Assembly (NCBI GenBank): GCA_022509025.1
Contig: JAFLUB010000014.1
Span: 1-58,416 of the forward strand
DNA from: Oscillospiraceae bacterium
GTDB taxonomy: Bacteria > Bacillota > Clostridia > UBA1381
Direction: 5' to 3'
Length of the DNA: 58,416 nt
The notes beneath the pieces were generated by a model. That model was given only the letters and a program-made list of their open reading frames with translations. It searched no databases and had not been told where the DNA came from. This document shows positions 17,497 through 24,453 of the stretch, piece by piece; positions within the stretch are counted from its first letter, which is position 1; each line of letters starts with the position of its first letter. The position numbers were made by a program, and so were the translations under genes.

Positions 17497-18885
17497 TTAG
17501 AAATACATCTTAAGATATTTCTTTGTATTTTCAATCATTTCATCAAACATTTTTCTTGCCTTGCTAAGCGGTATATCAATATTGGGGTCTGACACGAATG
17601 CGTTAAACACTCCGTCAAGGTCGCGCGCGAGTGCCGCGTCTACAACCTTTTCCTGCTCACCGCTCACACGGCTTATAAGCGGATAAATGTTCTCGGGTAT
17701 GTTTCCTGCAAACACCGGCGTCAGAGAATTTGCCCTGAAGCTCGCGTTCGTCTCAACGACCGCGCCTAAAGGAAGGTTCGGGATTTGTCCGTAGTTCGGG
17801 ATATTAACGTTCGTTACAAGGTCTCCAAGTCCCAAAAGCGCGCGTATCTGCTGCACGCCCTCCTCGCCTGTTTCCTTCAGCTCGAATTTTTCCTCGCCTG
17901 TATATAGTCTTTCGCTTCTTTCAAGACGGTTCTTTAAGTCCTCTTTTCTCCATGATACAGGAGTCAGTTCAAAGCCCCATTCCCTGACAGTTTTCTTGTC
18001 CTTTAAGTACCAGCTTCCGGGGCAGAATTCAGCAAGATGCCTGTCACCTGCCGCGGCAATATAGCCATAACGCAGGAATAAATCAATCTTAACCTTTTCC
18101 TTTGATGAGAAAAATTTGTTGAACCAGTTTTCATCAATATCTTTGCTATATCCTGTGTCTTTATATTTCTCACAAAACTCACGATATACCGGGAATAAAT
18201 CAATATCACGATACTGTGCCTTAGTAAGCCATGTAAAGTGGTTGACGCCGACAACGTTTACCTTTATGTCCTCGCGCTTTATCCCCTCTATTCCGCGCAT
18301 TTCCTCAAGCGCAGTTACAAGCACCTTCTGAGTTCCGAACACCTCATGACAGCATCCGAATGCCTTAATCTCGGGAAACACCTTATAAAGCGTCTTTACG
18401 CACATAGTCATCGGATTGGTGTAGTTTATTACCCATGCATCAGGACAATACTTCTTGATATTCTGCGCTATTTCTTCAAACATAGGAATTGTTCTGAGCG
18501 CTCTTATTATACCGCCCGCGCCTGCCGTATCGCCTACTGACTGATATATTCCGTATTGTTCAGGCCAATGCACGTCGCTTTCCATCTCGTCAAACGTTGC
18601 GGGAAGTATTGAAATTATAACAAAATCCGCCTTATCAAGAGCCTTGCCCAGACGTTTTACCGACTTATATTTCCAAGCCGACTTACAGCCTTCGGCATCC
18701 TTTATCTTATTTCCTATCACCTCGTTCTTTTTTGACGCTTCCGCATCAATATCGTAGAGATAAACCGTTCCGCACATATCGTCCACAGCCGCAAGGTCAC
18801 TCATAAAGCCCCACGCCCAGCCGCGCGAGCCGCCGCCTATGTACGCGATTTTAACGTCCTCCACTTTGTTATCAACGTATTTCAT
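17497..18885 (-). CDS. lplD: GH4 alpha-galacturonidase (LplD type)
   Basis: It is predicted to release galacturonic acid from pectin-derived oligomers inside the cell by the NAD- and metal-dependent redox mechanism of GH4. The 462 aa match the family. The dinucleotide-binding GGGSRGWAWGF lies near residue 18, YLYDID near 43, INYTNPM near 155, and the metal-binding Cys-His of CCHEVFGTQ near 178, followed by VGVNHFTW near 213. These motifs closely resemble Bacillus subtilis LplD rather than the alpha-glucosidase or phospho-glucosidase members. There is no signal peptide. GGAGG precedes the ATG. It is divergent from the KDG-kinase-like gene, consistent with joint control by uronates. It is upstream partner of the flavodiiron gene. 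Confidence 0.92.
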   Translation of the reverse strand: MKYVDNKVEDVKIAYIGGGSRGWAWGFMSDLAAVDDMCGTVYLYDIDAEASKKNEVIGNKIKDAEGCKSAWKYKSVKRLGKALDKADFVIISILPATFDEMESDVHWPEQYGIYQSVGDTAGAGGIIRALRTIPMFEEIAQNIKKYCPDAWVINYTNPMTMCVKTLYKVFPEIKAFGCCHEVFGTQKVLVTALEEMRGIEGIKREDIKVNVVGVNHFTWLTKAQYRDIDLFPVYREFCEKYKDTGYSKDIDENWFNKFFSSKEKVKIDLFLRYGYIAAAGDRHLAEFCPGSWYLKDKKTVREWGFELTPVSWRKEDLKNRLERSERLYTGEEKFELKETGEEGVQQIRALLGLGDLVTNVNIPNYGQIPNLPLGAVVETNASFRANSLTPVFAGNIPENIYPLISRVSGEQEKVVDAALARDLDGVFNAFVSDPNIDIPLSKARKMFDEMIENTKKYLKMYF

Positions 18886-18920
18886 TTTTCTTCCTCCGTC
18901 AATCCTATATAATTTATCTT

Positions 18921-18949
18921 AGTATACCATTATGTATTTAAAATATCAA
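18921..18949 (-). promoter_or_regulatory. Sigma-A promoter of the GH4-flavodiiron operon
   Basis: On the minus strand TTGATA (18944-18949) and TATACT (18921-18926) are separated by 17 bp, about 36 bp before the start codon. Confidence 0.7.
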
Positions 18950-19023
18950 GTAAAATACAAAAAATCCACAAAAATCCATTCAAAAATTTTACGTCAACTT
19001 TTATATAAACTTTACAACAAATA

Positions 19024-19052
19024 TTGACTAAATTTTATAATTATTGTATAAT
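19024..19052 (+). promoter_or_regulatory. Sigma-A promoter of the KDG-kinase-like gene
   Basis: TTGACT (19024-19029) and a perfect TATAAT (19047-19052) are separated by 17 bp. The divergent arrangement with the GH4 promoter leaves about 75 bp between the two -35 boxes, enough for one operator, but no clear palindrome stands out. Confidence 0.75.
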
Positions 19053-19118
19053 TGAACTATATAAAGCGGGATTATCCGCAGTACGGAATCTAAAAAATAA
19101 ACGAATGGAGGAGATTTT

Positions 19119-20144
19119 ATGAAATTCAAAGAAAACACATCTTATGACATCGTAGGCTTGGGCGAAGTCATGCTCAGACTTTCCCCGCCCGATAAGGAAA
19201 AGATTTCTCAGAGCGAAACGTTTGATAAGAACGCGGGCGGCAGTGAGCTTAACGTTGTATCAGGCGCGGCAATGCTCGGAGTGCGTTCAGCAATTATCAC
19301 TAAGCTTCCTGAAAACAAAATGGGACACTTTATCAGAAACAAAATACGCTACGGAAACGTTTCGGATGACTACATAATATATGACCACTCGCCGGAGAAG
19401 AGACTTGGAATTTACTATTACGAGAGCGGCGCTTATCCGAGAAAGTCGTCTGTTATATACGACAGAGCAAACGCAAGCGTATGCTCGCTCACAACGGCAG
19501 AACTGCCTGATAATATCTATGAGAACGCGAAAATATTCCATGTGTCAAGTATCACAATGGCTCTTTCACCGTCACTCAAGGAAACAACATTTGAGCTTAT
19601 AAAGAAATACAAGGCGGCAGGCGCGTATATTTCATTTGATGTAAACTACCGCGCGTCGCTCTGGAGCGAAGAAGAAGCGAGAGAGGTTGTCGAATCGGTA
19701 TTCCCGTACGTTGATTTGCTGTTTGTTTCTGAGGAAACATCGAGAAGGATGCTTCAGCGCACAGGCACACTTGAAGAAATCATGAAGGGTTATGCGGATG
19801 ATTACGGTTGCACGCTCGTCGCAACGACAAGGCGCGAGGTTGTCAGCCCAACTCACCACAACTTCAATTCAAAAATATACATGAACGGCAAATTCTATGA
19901 GGAAGAGCCATATAACAACATTGAGGTTATCGATAGAATTGGTTCAGGTGACGCGTATCTTGCAGGTGTTCTTTACGGACTTATAAAGTACGGCACACCT
20001 GAAAGAGCAATTGAAATCGGAAACGCGCTGTCGGCTGTTAAGAACACCGTTTTAGGTGATATGTCGGCAAGCAGTATCGATGAAATTGAGAGCGTTATAA
20101 AAGCACATAAGGCGACAGGCCATCAGGATGAAATGGTTCGCTGA
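19119..20144 (+). CDS. kdgK: PfkB-family sugar kinase, probable 2-keto-3-deoxygluconate kinase
   Basis: It is predicted to phosphorylate 2-keto-3-deoxygluconate (KDG), the last step before KDPG aldolase in pectin breakdown. The 341-aa PfkB ribokinase fold has the N-terminal GLGEVMLRL pattern, a substrate loop NAGGSELNV (about 44), and the C-terminal signature DRIGSGDAYLAG (about 269) with the catalytic Asp. The second residue cluster is Ile-Gly-Ser where DTxGAGD is usual, as in many KdgK-like members. GGAGGAG lies 7 nt before the ATG. The assignment to KDG rather than fructose or ribose rests on the neighbouring alpha-galacturonidase and the pectin lyases, so the exact substrate is inference. 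Confidence 0.78.
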   Translation: MKFKENTSYDIVGLGEVMLRLSPPDKEKISQSETFDKNAGGSELNVVSGAAMLGVRSAIITKLPENKMGHFIRNKIRYGNVSDDYIIYDHSPEKRLGIYYYESGAYPRKSSVIYDRANASVCSLTTAELPDNIYENAKIFHVSSITMALSPSLKETTFELIKKYKAAGAYISFDVNYRASLWSEEEAREVVESVFPYVDLLFVSEETSRRMLQRTGTLEEIMKGYADDYGCTLVATTRREVVSPTHHNFNSKIYMNGKFYEEEPYNNIEVIDRIGSGDAYLAGVLYGLIKYGTPERAIEIGNALSAVKNTVLGDMSASSIDEIESVIKAHKATGHQDEMVR

Positions 20145-20155
20145 TAATATATTTA

Positions 20156-20190
20156 AAAAGAGGGTGTTGCGTTAAGCAACACCCTCTTTT
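20156..20190. terminator. Bidirectional terminator between kdgK and the anti-sigma gene
   Basis: A 15-bp perfect stem with a 5-nt loop and T runs on both sides lies between convergent genes. Its core is identical over 23 nt to the hairpin after the pectate lyase gene. Confidence 0.88.
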
Positions 20191-20243
20191 GAGGCTGATT
20201 GAATGTCTTTCTATGGTCTGCTCTAAATTGGGCAGACCCATTT

Positions 20244-21740
20244 TCATTTTAAATCAACAATAACTGCATTCTCAAAATCAAGAGTAATATCGTTATTGTC
20301 ATACACGCCGAGTGTTGTGAAGTTTGCTCTTAACGCGTCCGCGCTTACGCTTTCGTCTGCCGGTATACGGTTTCCGTCTTCGTCAAACGCGTCATATACA
20401 TACCGAGCGGTGTAGGAGTTGGTTTCATGGTGTACGTCTGTATAGAGTACACAGCCCAATTTGCCGCCCGGTTCAGCATTTTTACCAGCATCATTCATCA
20501 GGTCAAATCCGGGGTCATACAAAACAAAGCCATCTTTGTAATAGTCAATTGCTATAACACCATCCGAGAAACGCACATCCGTCACAACAACGCTGCCGTA
20601 TCCGCTGCTCATTTCGTATCTAATCGGGTACTGTCCTATTTTCCGCTCTATTACATTGACCTGTCTGTCACCGTCATGCGGTTTCAGTTTAAGCGGCACG
20701 ATTTTCAGCTGCTTTGTATTGATATTCGCTTTCAGGAATTCAAATGAATTAATTGACGAACCGTCCACACTTCCCGATAAACCTGTATTCAGAATATCAA
20801 GACTCGTGTCATTTTCATCATATAGTGCAAAACCGTTATAGAGCAGTTTTGAGGCAAGCCCATCATCGCTATCGCTTGGCTCAGTACTCACCACGAGCTG
20901 ATTACCAAACGGTGACAATATTACTTTATCAATATTTACACCAGTCGAAAGTGGTACATTGATATCCTTGGCAAGTGTTTCAACCTCTACCGCTGACTTA
21001 TCAACATCTGCTGAGACATACCAGATTACTGCCATGTCCTCATCCGTAATCTCATCTATTTCCTCTTTATATAGCTTAAGCATTGCAGCCGAATCGTAAC
21101 TGCCCATATACAGTTCTACCTTGAATTGTTCAGGAATTTCATTAACTGAGATATTGTACTTGCCTGCTGCTTTATAAGTGTACGGATCAACAAAATAGCC
21201 ATCCTCACTGTTGTTATTTTTATGATACATCGCCAGACTGCCGTCTATAACGCATTCTATATTCCAATTATTCTCCTCGACTGCGGCGTTTGGCGCCAGC
21301 GGGTCATCGCCCCTGTAGAATGGTTTATCTGACGTGACCGTATAAAACACATGAACAAAGTTATCGTCTGCTGCTACGTTGTCAAGCGTCAGTGTTGTTC
21401 CGTTCTTAGTCATGCTCACGCCGATTTCCTCGTTATACTTTGCAAGCTCTTCAAGGCTCGTCATTTCAGTTGCCTTTTCACTCTGGAAATAGCTTATAAT
21501 ACTGCTTATCGCATCTCGTCCCTCCGGAGATGCAGCCAAAGCCGTTGAAATTCCAATAACCGCCGCGCACGCAGCAATCGCCGCTGTCTTTAATATCCTA
21601 TACCTCATATACTGTTTCCTTTCCGGAGGATTGGCATTTATGACGCTATGCACTCTTGCTTTCACAGCACCTGAGTCAATTTTCAAATCCACTGCCGGAA
21701 TATGCATTTCATCCGTCAATCTTTTTAATCTCTTATTCAT
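20244..21740 (-). CDS. Membrane anti-sigma factor, DUF4179 family
   Basis: This 498-aa protein probably holds the ECF sigma factor encoded just before it at the membrane and releases it on an envelope signal. A short cytoplasmic region (about 1-48, KRLKRLTDEM) is followed by one transmembrane helix (about 50-68). A large extracytoplasmic part then begins with the DUF4179 pattern (about 90-200, VSMTKNGTTLTLDNV) and continues with beta-rich domains. Its ATG overlaps the sigma stop codon by 4 nt (ATGA), with AAGGAGG upstream, so the two are translationally coupled. The role is from family knowledge of DUF4179 genes next to ECF sigma genes. The signal is unknown. Confidence 0.82.
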   Translation of the reverse strand: MNKRLKRLTDEMHIPAVDLKIDSGAVKARVHSVINANPPERKQYMRYRILKTAAIAACAAVIGISTALAASPEGRDAISSIISYFQSEKATEMTSLEELAKYNEEIGVSMTKNGTTLTLDNVAADDNFVHVFYTVTSDKPFYRGDDPLAPNAAVEENNWNIECVIDGSLAMYHKNNNSEDGYFVDPYTYKAAGKYNISVNEIPEQFKVELYMGSYDSAAMLKLYKEEIDEITDEDMAVIWYVSADVDKSAVEVETLAKDINVPLSTGVNIDKVILSPFGNQLVVSTEPSDSDDGLASKLLYNGFALYDENDTSLDILNTGLSGSVDGSSINSFEFLKANINTKQLKIVPLKLKPHDGDRQVNVIERKIGQYPIRYEMSSGYGSVVVTDVRFSDGVIAIDYYKDGFVLYDPGFDLMNDAGKNAEPGGKLGCVLYTDVHHETNSYTARYVYDAFDEDGNRIPADESVSADALRANFTTLGVYDNNDITLDFENAVIVDLK

Positions 21741-22285
21741 TGCCTTACCTCCTTTTCGATTAAAATTTCCTTTATCTTTTTACGTCCTCTCGAAAGTTTG
21801 GTTTTGACAGTTGATACAGGAAGTCCTGTCACCTCCGCTATTTTTGATATTTTTTCCTCATAGTAGTAATACCTCAAAAATATCTCGCTGTCAGGCTCGC
21901 CCAGACTTTTTATTATCTCCAGCATAAAGCTACGCTCTTCTTTTTTCTCAATATCCTCATACACGTCGCCATGTAAAGAAATGATATTCTCATTTATTTC
22001 CTCACCGGGACACAGGCTGCGCAGCTTATTCTTAGCAGTATTCCTCGCAATTGCGGCAAGATATGTTCTTACACTACCCTTTTCACTGTCAAGCGTTCCG
22101 GCGTTTCTCCATAGTGACAGAAACACATCTGAAACGACTTCTTCCACATCCTCCTGCTGCATCATTGCGCCGATGACGTTATACACGATAACAGTCACAT
22201 ACGGCGTATATAGCTCTATTACCTTTTCCAGCGCGCCGTATCTGCGTTTCTTTAATTTGCCGAGCAGTTTTTTTTCGTCTGTCAA
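21737..22285 (-). CDS. ECF-type RNA polymerase sigma factor
   Basis: A sigma-70 family ECF factor of 182 aa. Region 2 is visible at about 20-90 (QQEDVEEVVSDVFLSLWRN) and region 4 at about 115-175 (RYYYYEEKISKIAEVTGLPVSTVKTKLSRG as a helix-turn-helix). The reading frame opens at a TTG at 22318, but GGGAGG lies inside it, 8 nt before a second TTG at 22285, so the shorter form starting TDEKKLLGKL is chosen. It is the first gene of a pair with the DUF4179 anti-sigma gene. A possible self-activated promoter lies upstream. Regulon unknown. Confidence 0.88.
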   Translation of the reverse strand: MTDEKKLLGKLKKRRYGALEKVIELYTPYVTVIVYNVIGAMMQQEDVEEVVSDVFLSLWRNAGTLDSEKGSVRTYLAAIARNTAKNKLRSLCPGEEINENIISLHGDVYEDIEKKEERSFMLEIIKSLGEPDSEIFLRYYYYEEKISKIAEVTGLPVSTVKTKLSRGRKKIKEILIEKEVRQ

Positions 22286-22337
22286 GACCTGTACCTCCCT
22301 TCCGGCTATGCTAAGCAACGTTACTTACAATACTATA

Positions 22338-22364
22338 TACACAGAAAATTTCAATTTGGTTTCA
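22338..22364 (-). promoter_or_regulatory. Possible ECF-type autoregulated promoter
   Basis: On the minus strand TGAAAC (22359-22364) and TGTA (22338-22341) are 17 bp apart. ECF promoters commonly have TGAAAC at -35 and CGT(A/C) at -10, so this is a near match upstream of the sigma gene. Confidence 0.35.
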
Positions 22365-22385
22365 TTTCGGATAAAATTTTATCGA

Positions 22386-22425
22386 AAATGGCTGCGGCAA
22401 AACAGGAGTTTCACCACAGCCATTT
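22386..22425 (-). terminator. Probable terminator after the DUF1015 gene
   Basis: A 12-bp stem with one wobble pair (AAATGGCTGTGG with CCGCAGCCATTT on the minus strand) ends in TTTT, 25 bp after the stop codon. Confidence 0.55.
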
Positions 22426-22449
22426 AATTCAATGTGCCAATGTCATCCG

Positions 22450-23709
22450 TCATCGTATTTTCTTACATTCCAAATAAAATCTCTTATCCGCAGCCTCACC
22501 CATTGAGAAGGTTTTCCGCGGCAAAGAGCCGTCCTTTATAACGGTTGTGAAAAGGTCATTTTTTTCCATTGCCCCAACCATAAATCCTATTGTGTTTTCC
22601 GCTTTTGCAAGATTCTTTACAACGTCGTTGCCGTGGATATAATCAATCCTTCCGCCGTTTTCCGTAAGGTATTTATCAAGAAATTTCTGCAGCGTTCCGA
22701 CAGGGAGGTTTGAATCAGTCTCGGTCACATACACGCTGCCCTCATTCCCCGCGTACACATAATCAATCCTCTGTCCGCCGTTATCTGTATACGAAGCATT
22801 GTAATGCTCAACGAACGCGTCAAGCAGCTTTTGGGGTTCAGTATCAAATATAACGCGCTGAATAGGCTCAAATTCCAGAGCTGCATCGTGTATATTTTCA
22901 AGCTCAACAAGCGCGTAACGCGCGGGGTGAGTTTCAATTTCAGCTTCTGAAAGTCCCTTCTTTATTTCCTCCCAGCAGGTCTTTGCAGTCGCAAGCGAAT
23001 GGTTTCCGTCCCCGGCAGCGAACATAAGCACACCCGTATCTTCTACGCCGTATTTTTTGTTAAACGCGTCCTTATCAGCAAGCTTTTCTATAGCGCTGAG
23101 TACCGTGTTTTTTGCCGAATCGTTTACGTTATATCCCACAATGTGACCTGAATTCTTCATAAGGTCAAAGTCATATACCTTTTCAAACTTATCTGTCATT
23201 TTTTCAAGCGGCTCAATAACGGCTTTTTCTCTGTCGTCTATGAGTATCAGTATATGCGGTATTTCAAGCGGCGCGTTCTTTCTTATTCGCTGTCTCGGCG
23301 GAATACGCTCAATAATTGTTCCCTCAGTAGCGCGCACGGCTGACTCGGAGCCTTTAGAAAAGTCATATTCCTCCAAATCAAGCATACCGATAAGTCCGTG
23401 ACGCGTTTTACCGTTCGGCTGGGTGCGCTTTACATATATAAATGTGTCCTTATACTCCTTAAAAAGTCCGTTTTTAATATATTCCTCCATTGTCGCGTTT
23501 ATCTTATTGATACGTTCCTCCCCGTCTCCGTCGTCAAGATATACCTCAGGGAAAATAATATTTAGCGTTGACGGTTCATTGCCCACTATGTTTTTCACGT
23601 CCTCCCAATATTCTCTTTCCGAGGTGTACTGGTCGCACGCAACCACGCTCCATTTTGTGAAATCAATATTTTGCGGAATAAGTATATCCGCTGTTCTGAA
23701 TATAGCCAT
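22450..23709 (-). CDS. DUF1015 family protein
   Basis: This 419-aa cytoplasmic protein belongs to the conserved DUF1015 family. Typical stretches include ADILIPQNIDFTKWSVVACDQYTS at the N-terminus, an HGLIGMLDLEEYDF region (about 108), PRQRIRKNAPLEIPHI (about 145), and an AAGDGNHSLATAKTCW motif (about 230), the most conserved segment. The biochemical role is not established; a link to serine metabolism has been proposed for relatives. The frame continues 41 codons upstream through repetitive DNA, but ATG at 23709 has AAGGAGG 9 nt before it and begins the family-typical sequence. It is separated from the YbaK gene by an inverted-repeat element. Confidence 0.88.
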   Translation of the reverse strand: MAIFRTADILIPQNIDFTKWSVVACDQYTSEREYWEDVKNIVGNEPSTLNIIFPEVYLDDGDGEERINKINATMEEYIKNGLFKEYKDTFIYVKRTQPNGKTRHGLIGMLDLEEYDFSKGSESAVRATEGTIIERIPPRQRIRKNAPLEIPHILILIDDREKAVIEPLEKMTDKFEKVYDFDLMKNSGHIVGYNVNDSAKNTVLSAIEKLADKDAFNKKYGVEDTGVLMFAAGDGNHSLATAKTCWEEIKKGLSEAEIETHPARYALVELENIHDAALEFEPIQRVIFDTEPQKLLDAFVEHYNASYTDNGGQRIDYVYAGNEGSVYVTETDSNLPVGTLQKFLDKYLTENGGRIDYIHGNDVVKNLAKAENTIGFMVGAMEKNDLFTTVIKDGSLPRKTFSMGEAADKRFYLECKKIR

Positions 23710-23749
23710 ATTTTTATCCTCCTTATGTAAATAATGTGATAAGAGTTGA

Positions 23750-23890
23750 CTGTGGGGACGGTTCTCTCTGTCATATACCTGTGACAGGAGAACTGTCCCC
23801 CTGTCAACCCCGTGCTGACATTGTCGTGACATGGGGACGGTTCTCCTTTCACATCCATAGGCGTGACAGAGAGAACCGTCCCCAATGTCA
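23750..23890. repeat. Paired REP-like palindromes (GGGGACGGTTCTC type)
   Basis: Two imperfect hairpins lie side by side, 23754-23800 and about 23831-23883. Each has a GGGGACGGTTCTC arm, a TGTCA/TGACA inner part and a GAGAAC(C/T)GTCCCC arm. Further TTGACA/TGTCAA-like words flank them. This is the widespread Clostridia/Firmicutes intergenic repeat of this sequence type. It may have arisen from REP mobilisation, but no transposase is in the window. Confidence 0.85.
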
Positions 23891-23912
23891 CTCTGTGCCG
23901 CTAAATTTCAAT

Positions 23913-24404
23913 TTATATCTTTATAATATCTTCAAACACGCAATCAGTCGCTTTCTGAACATCCGACGGAGCGATAAGCAGAGTGCAGCCGCACTTACCG
24001 CCGCTTACAGCAATTTCAGTAAAGTCCTCCGCGCTTTTATGGATATATGTCGGATATTTTTTCTTCATCCCTATCGGCGACACTCCTCCGCGTATATACC
24101 CGGTAAGAGAAAGCAGCTCCTTCACATGAATCATTTCTGCTTTCTTATTACCTGACACCTTCGCAAGCTTTTTCAAATCAACCTCATGATTTACCGGTAT
24201 ACAGCTTACCATTATCCCTGTTTTATCGCCGCGCGCAACAAGTGTTTTGAACGACTTTTCGGGCGGTATGCCGGTTATAGCGGCAATAGTTTCTCCGAAA
24301 TGCTCTCCAACCTCTTCCGCCTCATATTCAATTGTTTCATATTTGATCTTCGCCGCGTTCAGAAGCCGCATCGCATTTGTTACAGTTTTCTTTTCCTTTG
24401 CCAT
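23913..24404 (-). CDS. ybaK: Cys-tRNA(Pro)/aminoacyl-tRNA deacylase, YbaK/EbsC family
   Basis: This 163-aa protein trans-edits mischarged tRNA, in characterised relatives hydrolysing Cys-tRNA(Pro). The YbaK fold is recognisable: TNAMRLLNAAKIKYE at the start, a VARGDKTGIMVSCIPVNHEVDLKKLAK core (about 55-80), GYIRGGVSPIGMKKK (about 103-117) with the conserved GG-SP loop, and SGGKCGCTLLIAP near the end. ATG at 24404 is preceded by GGAG at 6 nt and gives family-typical length; the longer frame from 24452 has a poorer context. It follows mutS2 closely and is probably co-transcribed with it. Confidence 0.9.
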   Translation of the reverse strand: MAKEKKTVTNAMRLLNAAKIKYETIEYEAEEVGEHFGETIAAITGIPPEKSFKTLVARGDKTGIMVSCIPVNHEVDLKKLAKVSGNKKAEMIHVKELLSLTGYIRGGVSPIGMKKKYPTYIHKSAEDFTEIAVSGGKCGCTLLIAPSDVQKATDCVFEDIIKI

Positions 24405-24453
24405 TCTATTCTCCATTCCGCCGCATAGCGGCACAATTTGTAACGTTTTCACT

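Noticed and set aside
20215..20238. GGTCTGC/GCAGACC inverted repeat after the anti-sigma gene
   Set aside because: It has no T run in the gene direction, and the much stronger hairpin at 20156-20190 explains termination.
23710..23832. N-terminal extension of the DUF1015 protein
   Set aside because: It translates the REP-like palindromes, and the AAGGAGG site points to the ATG at 23709.
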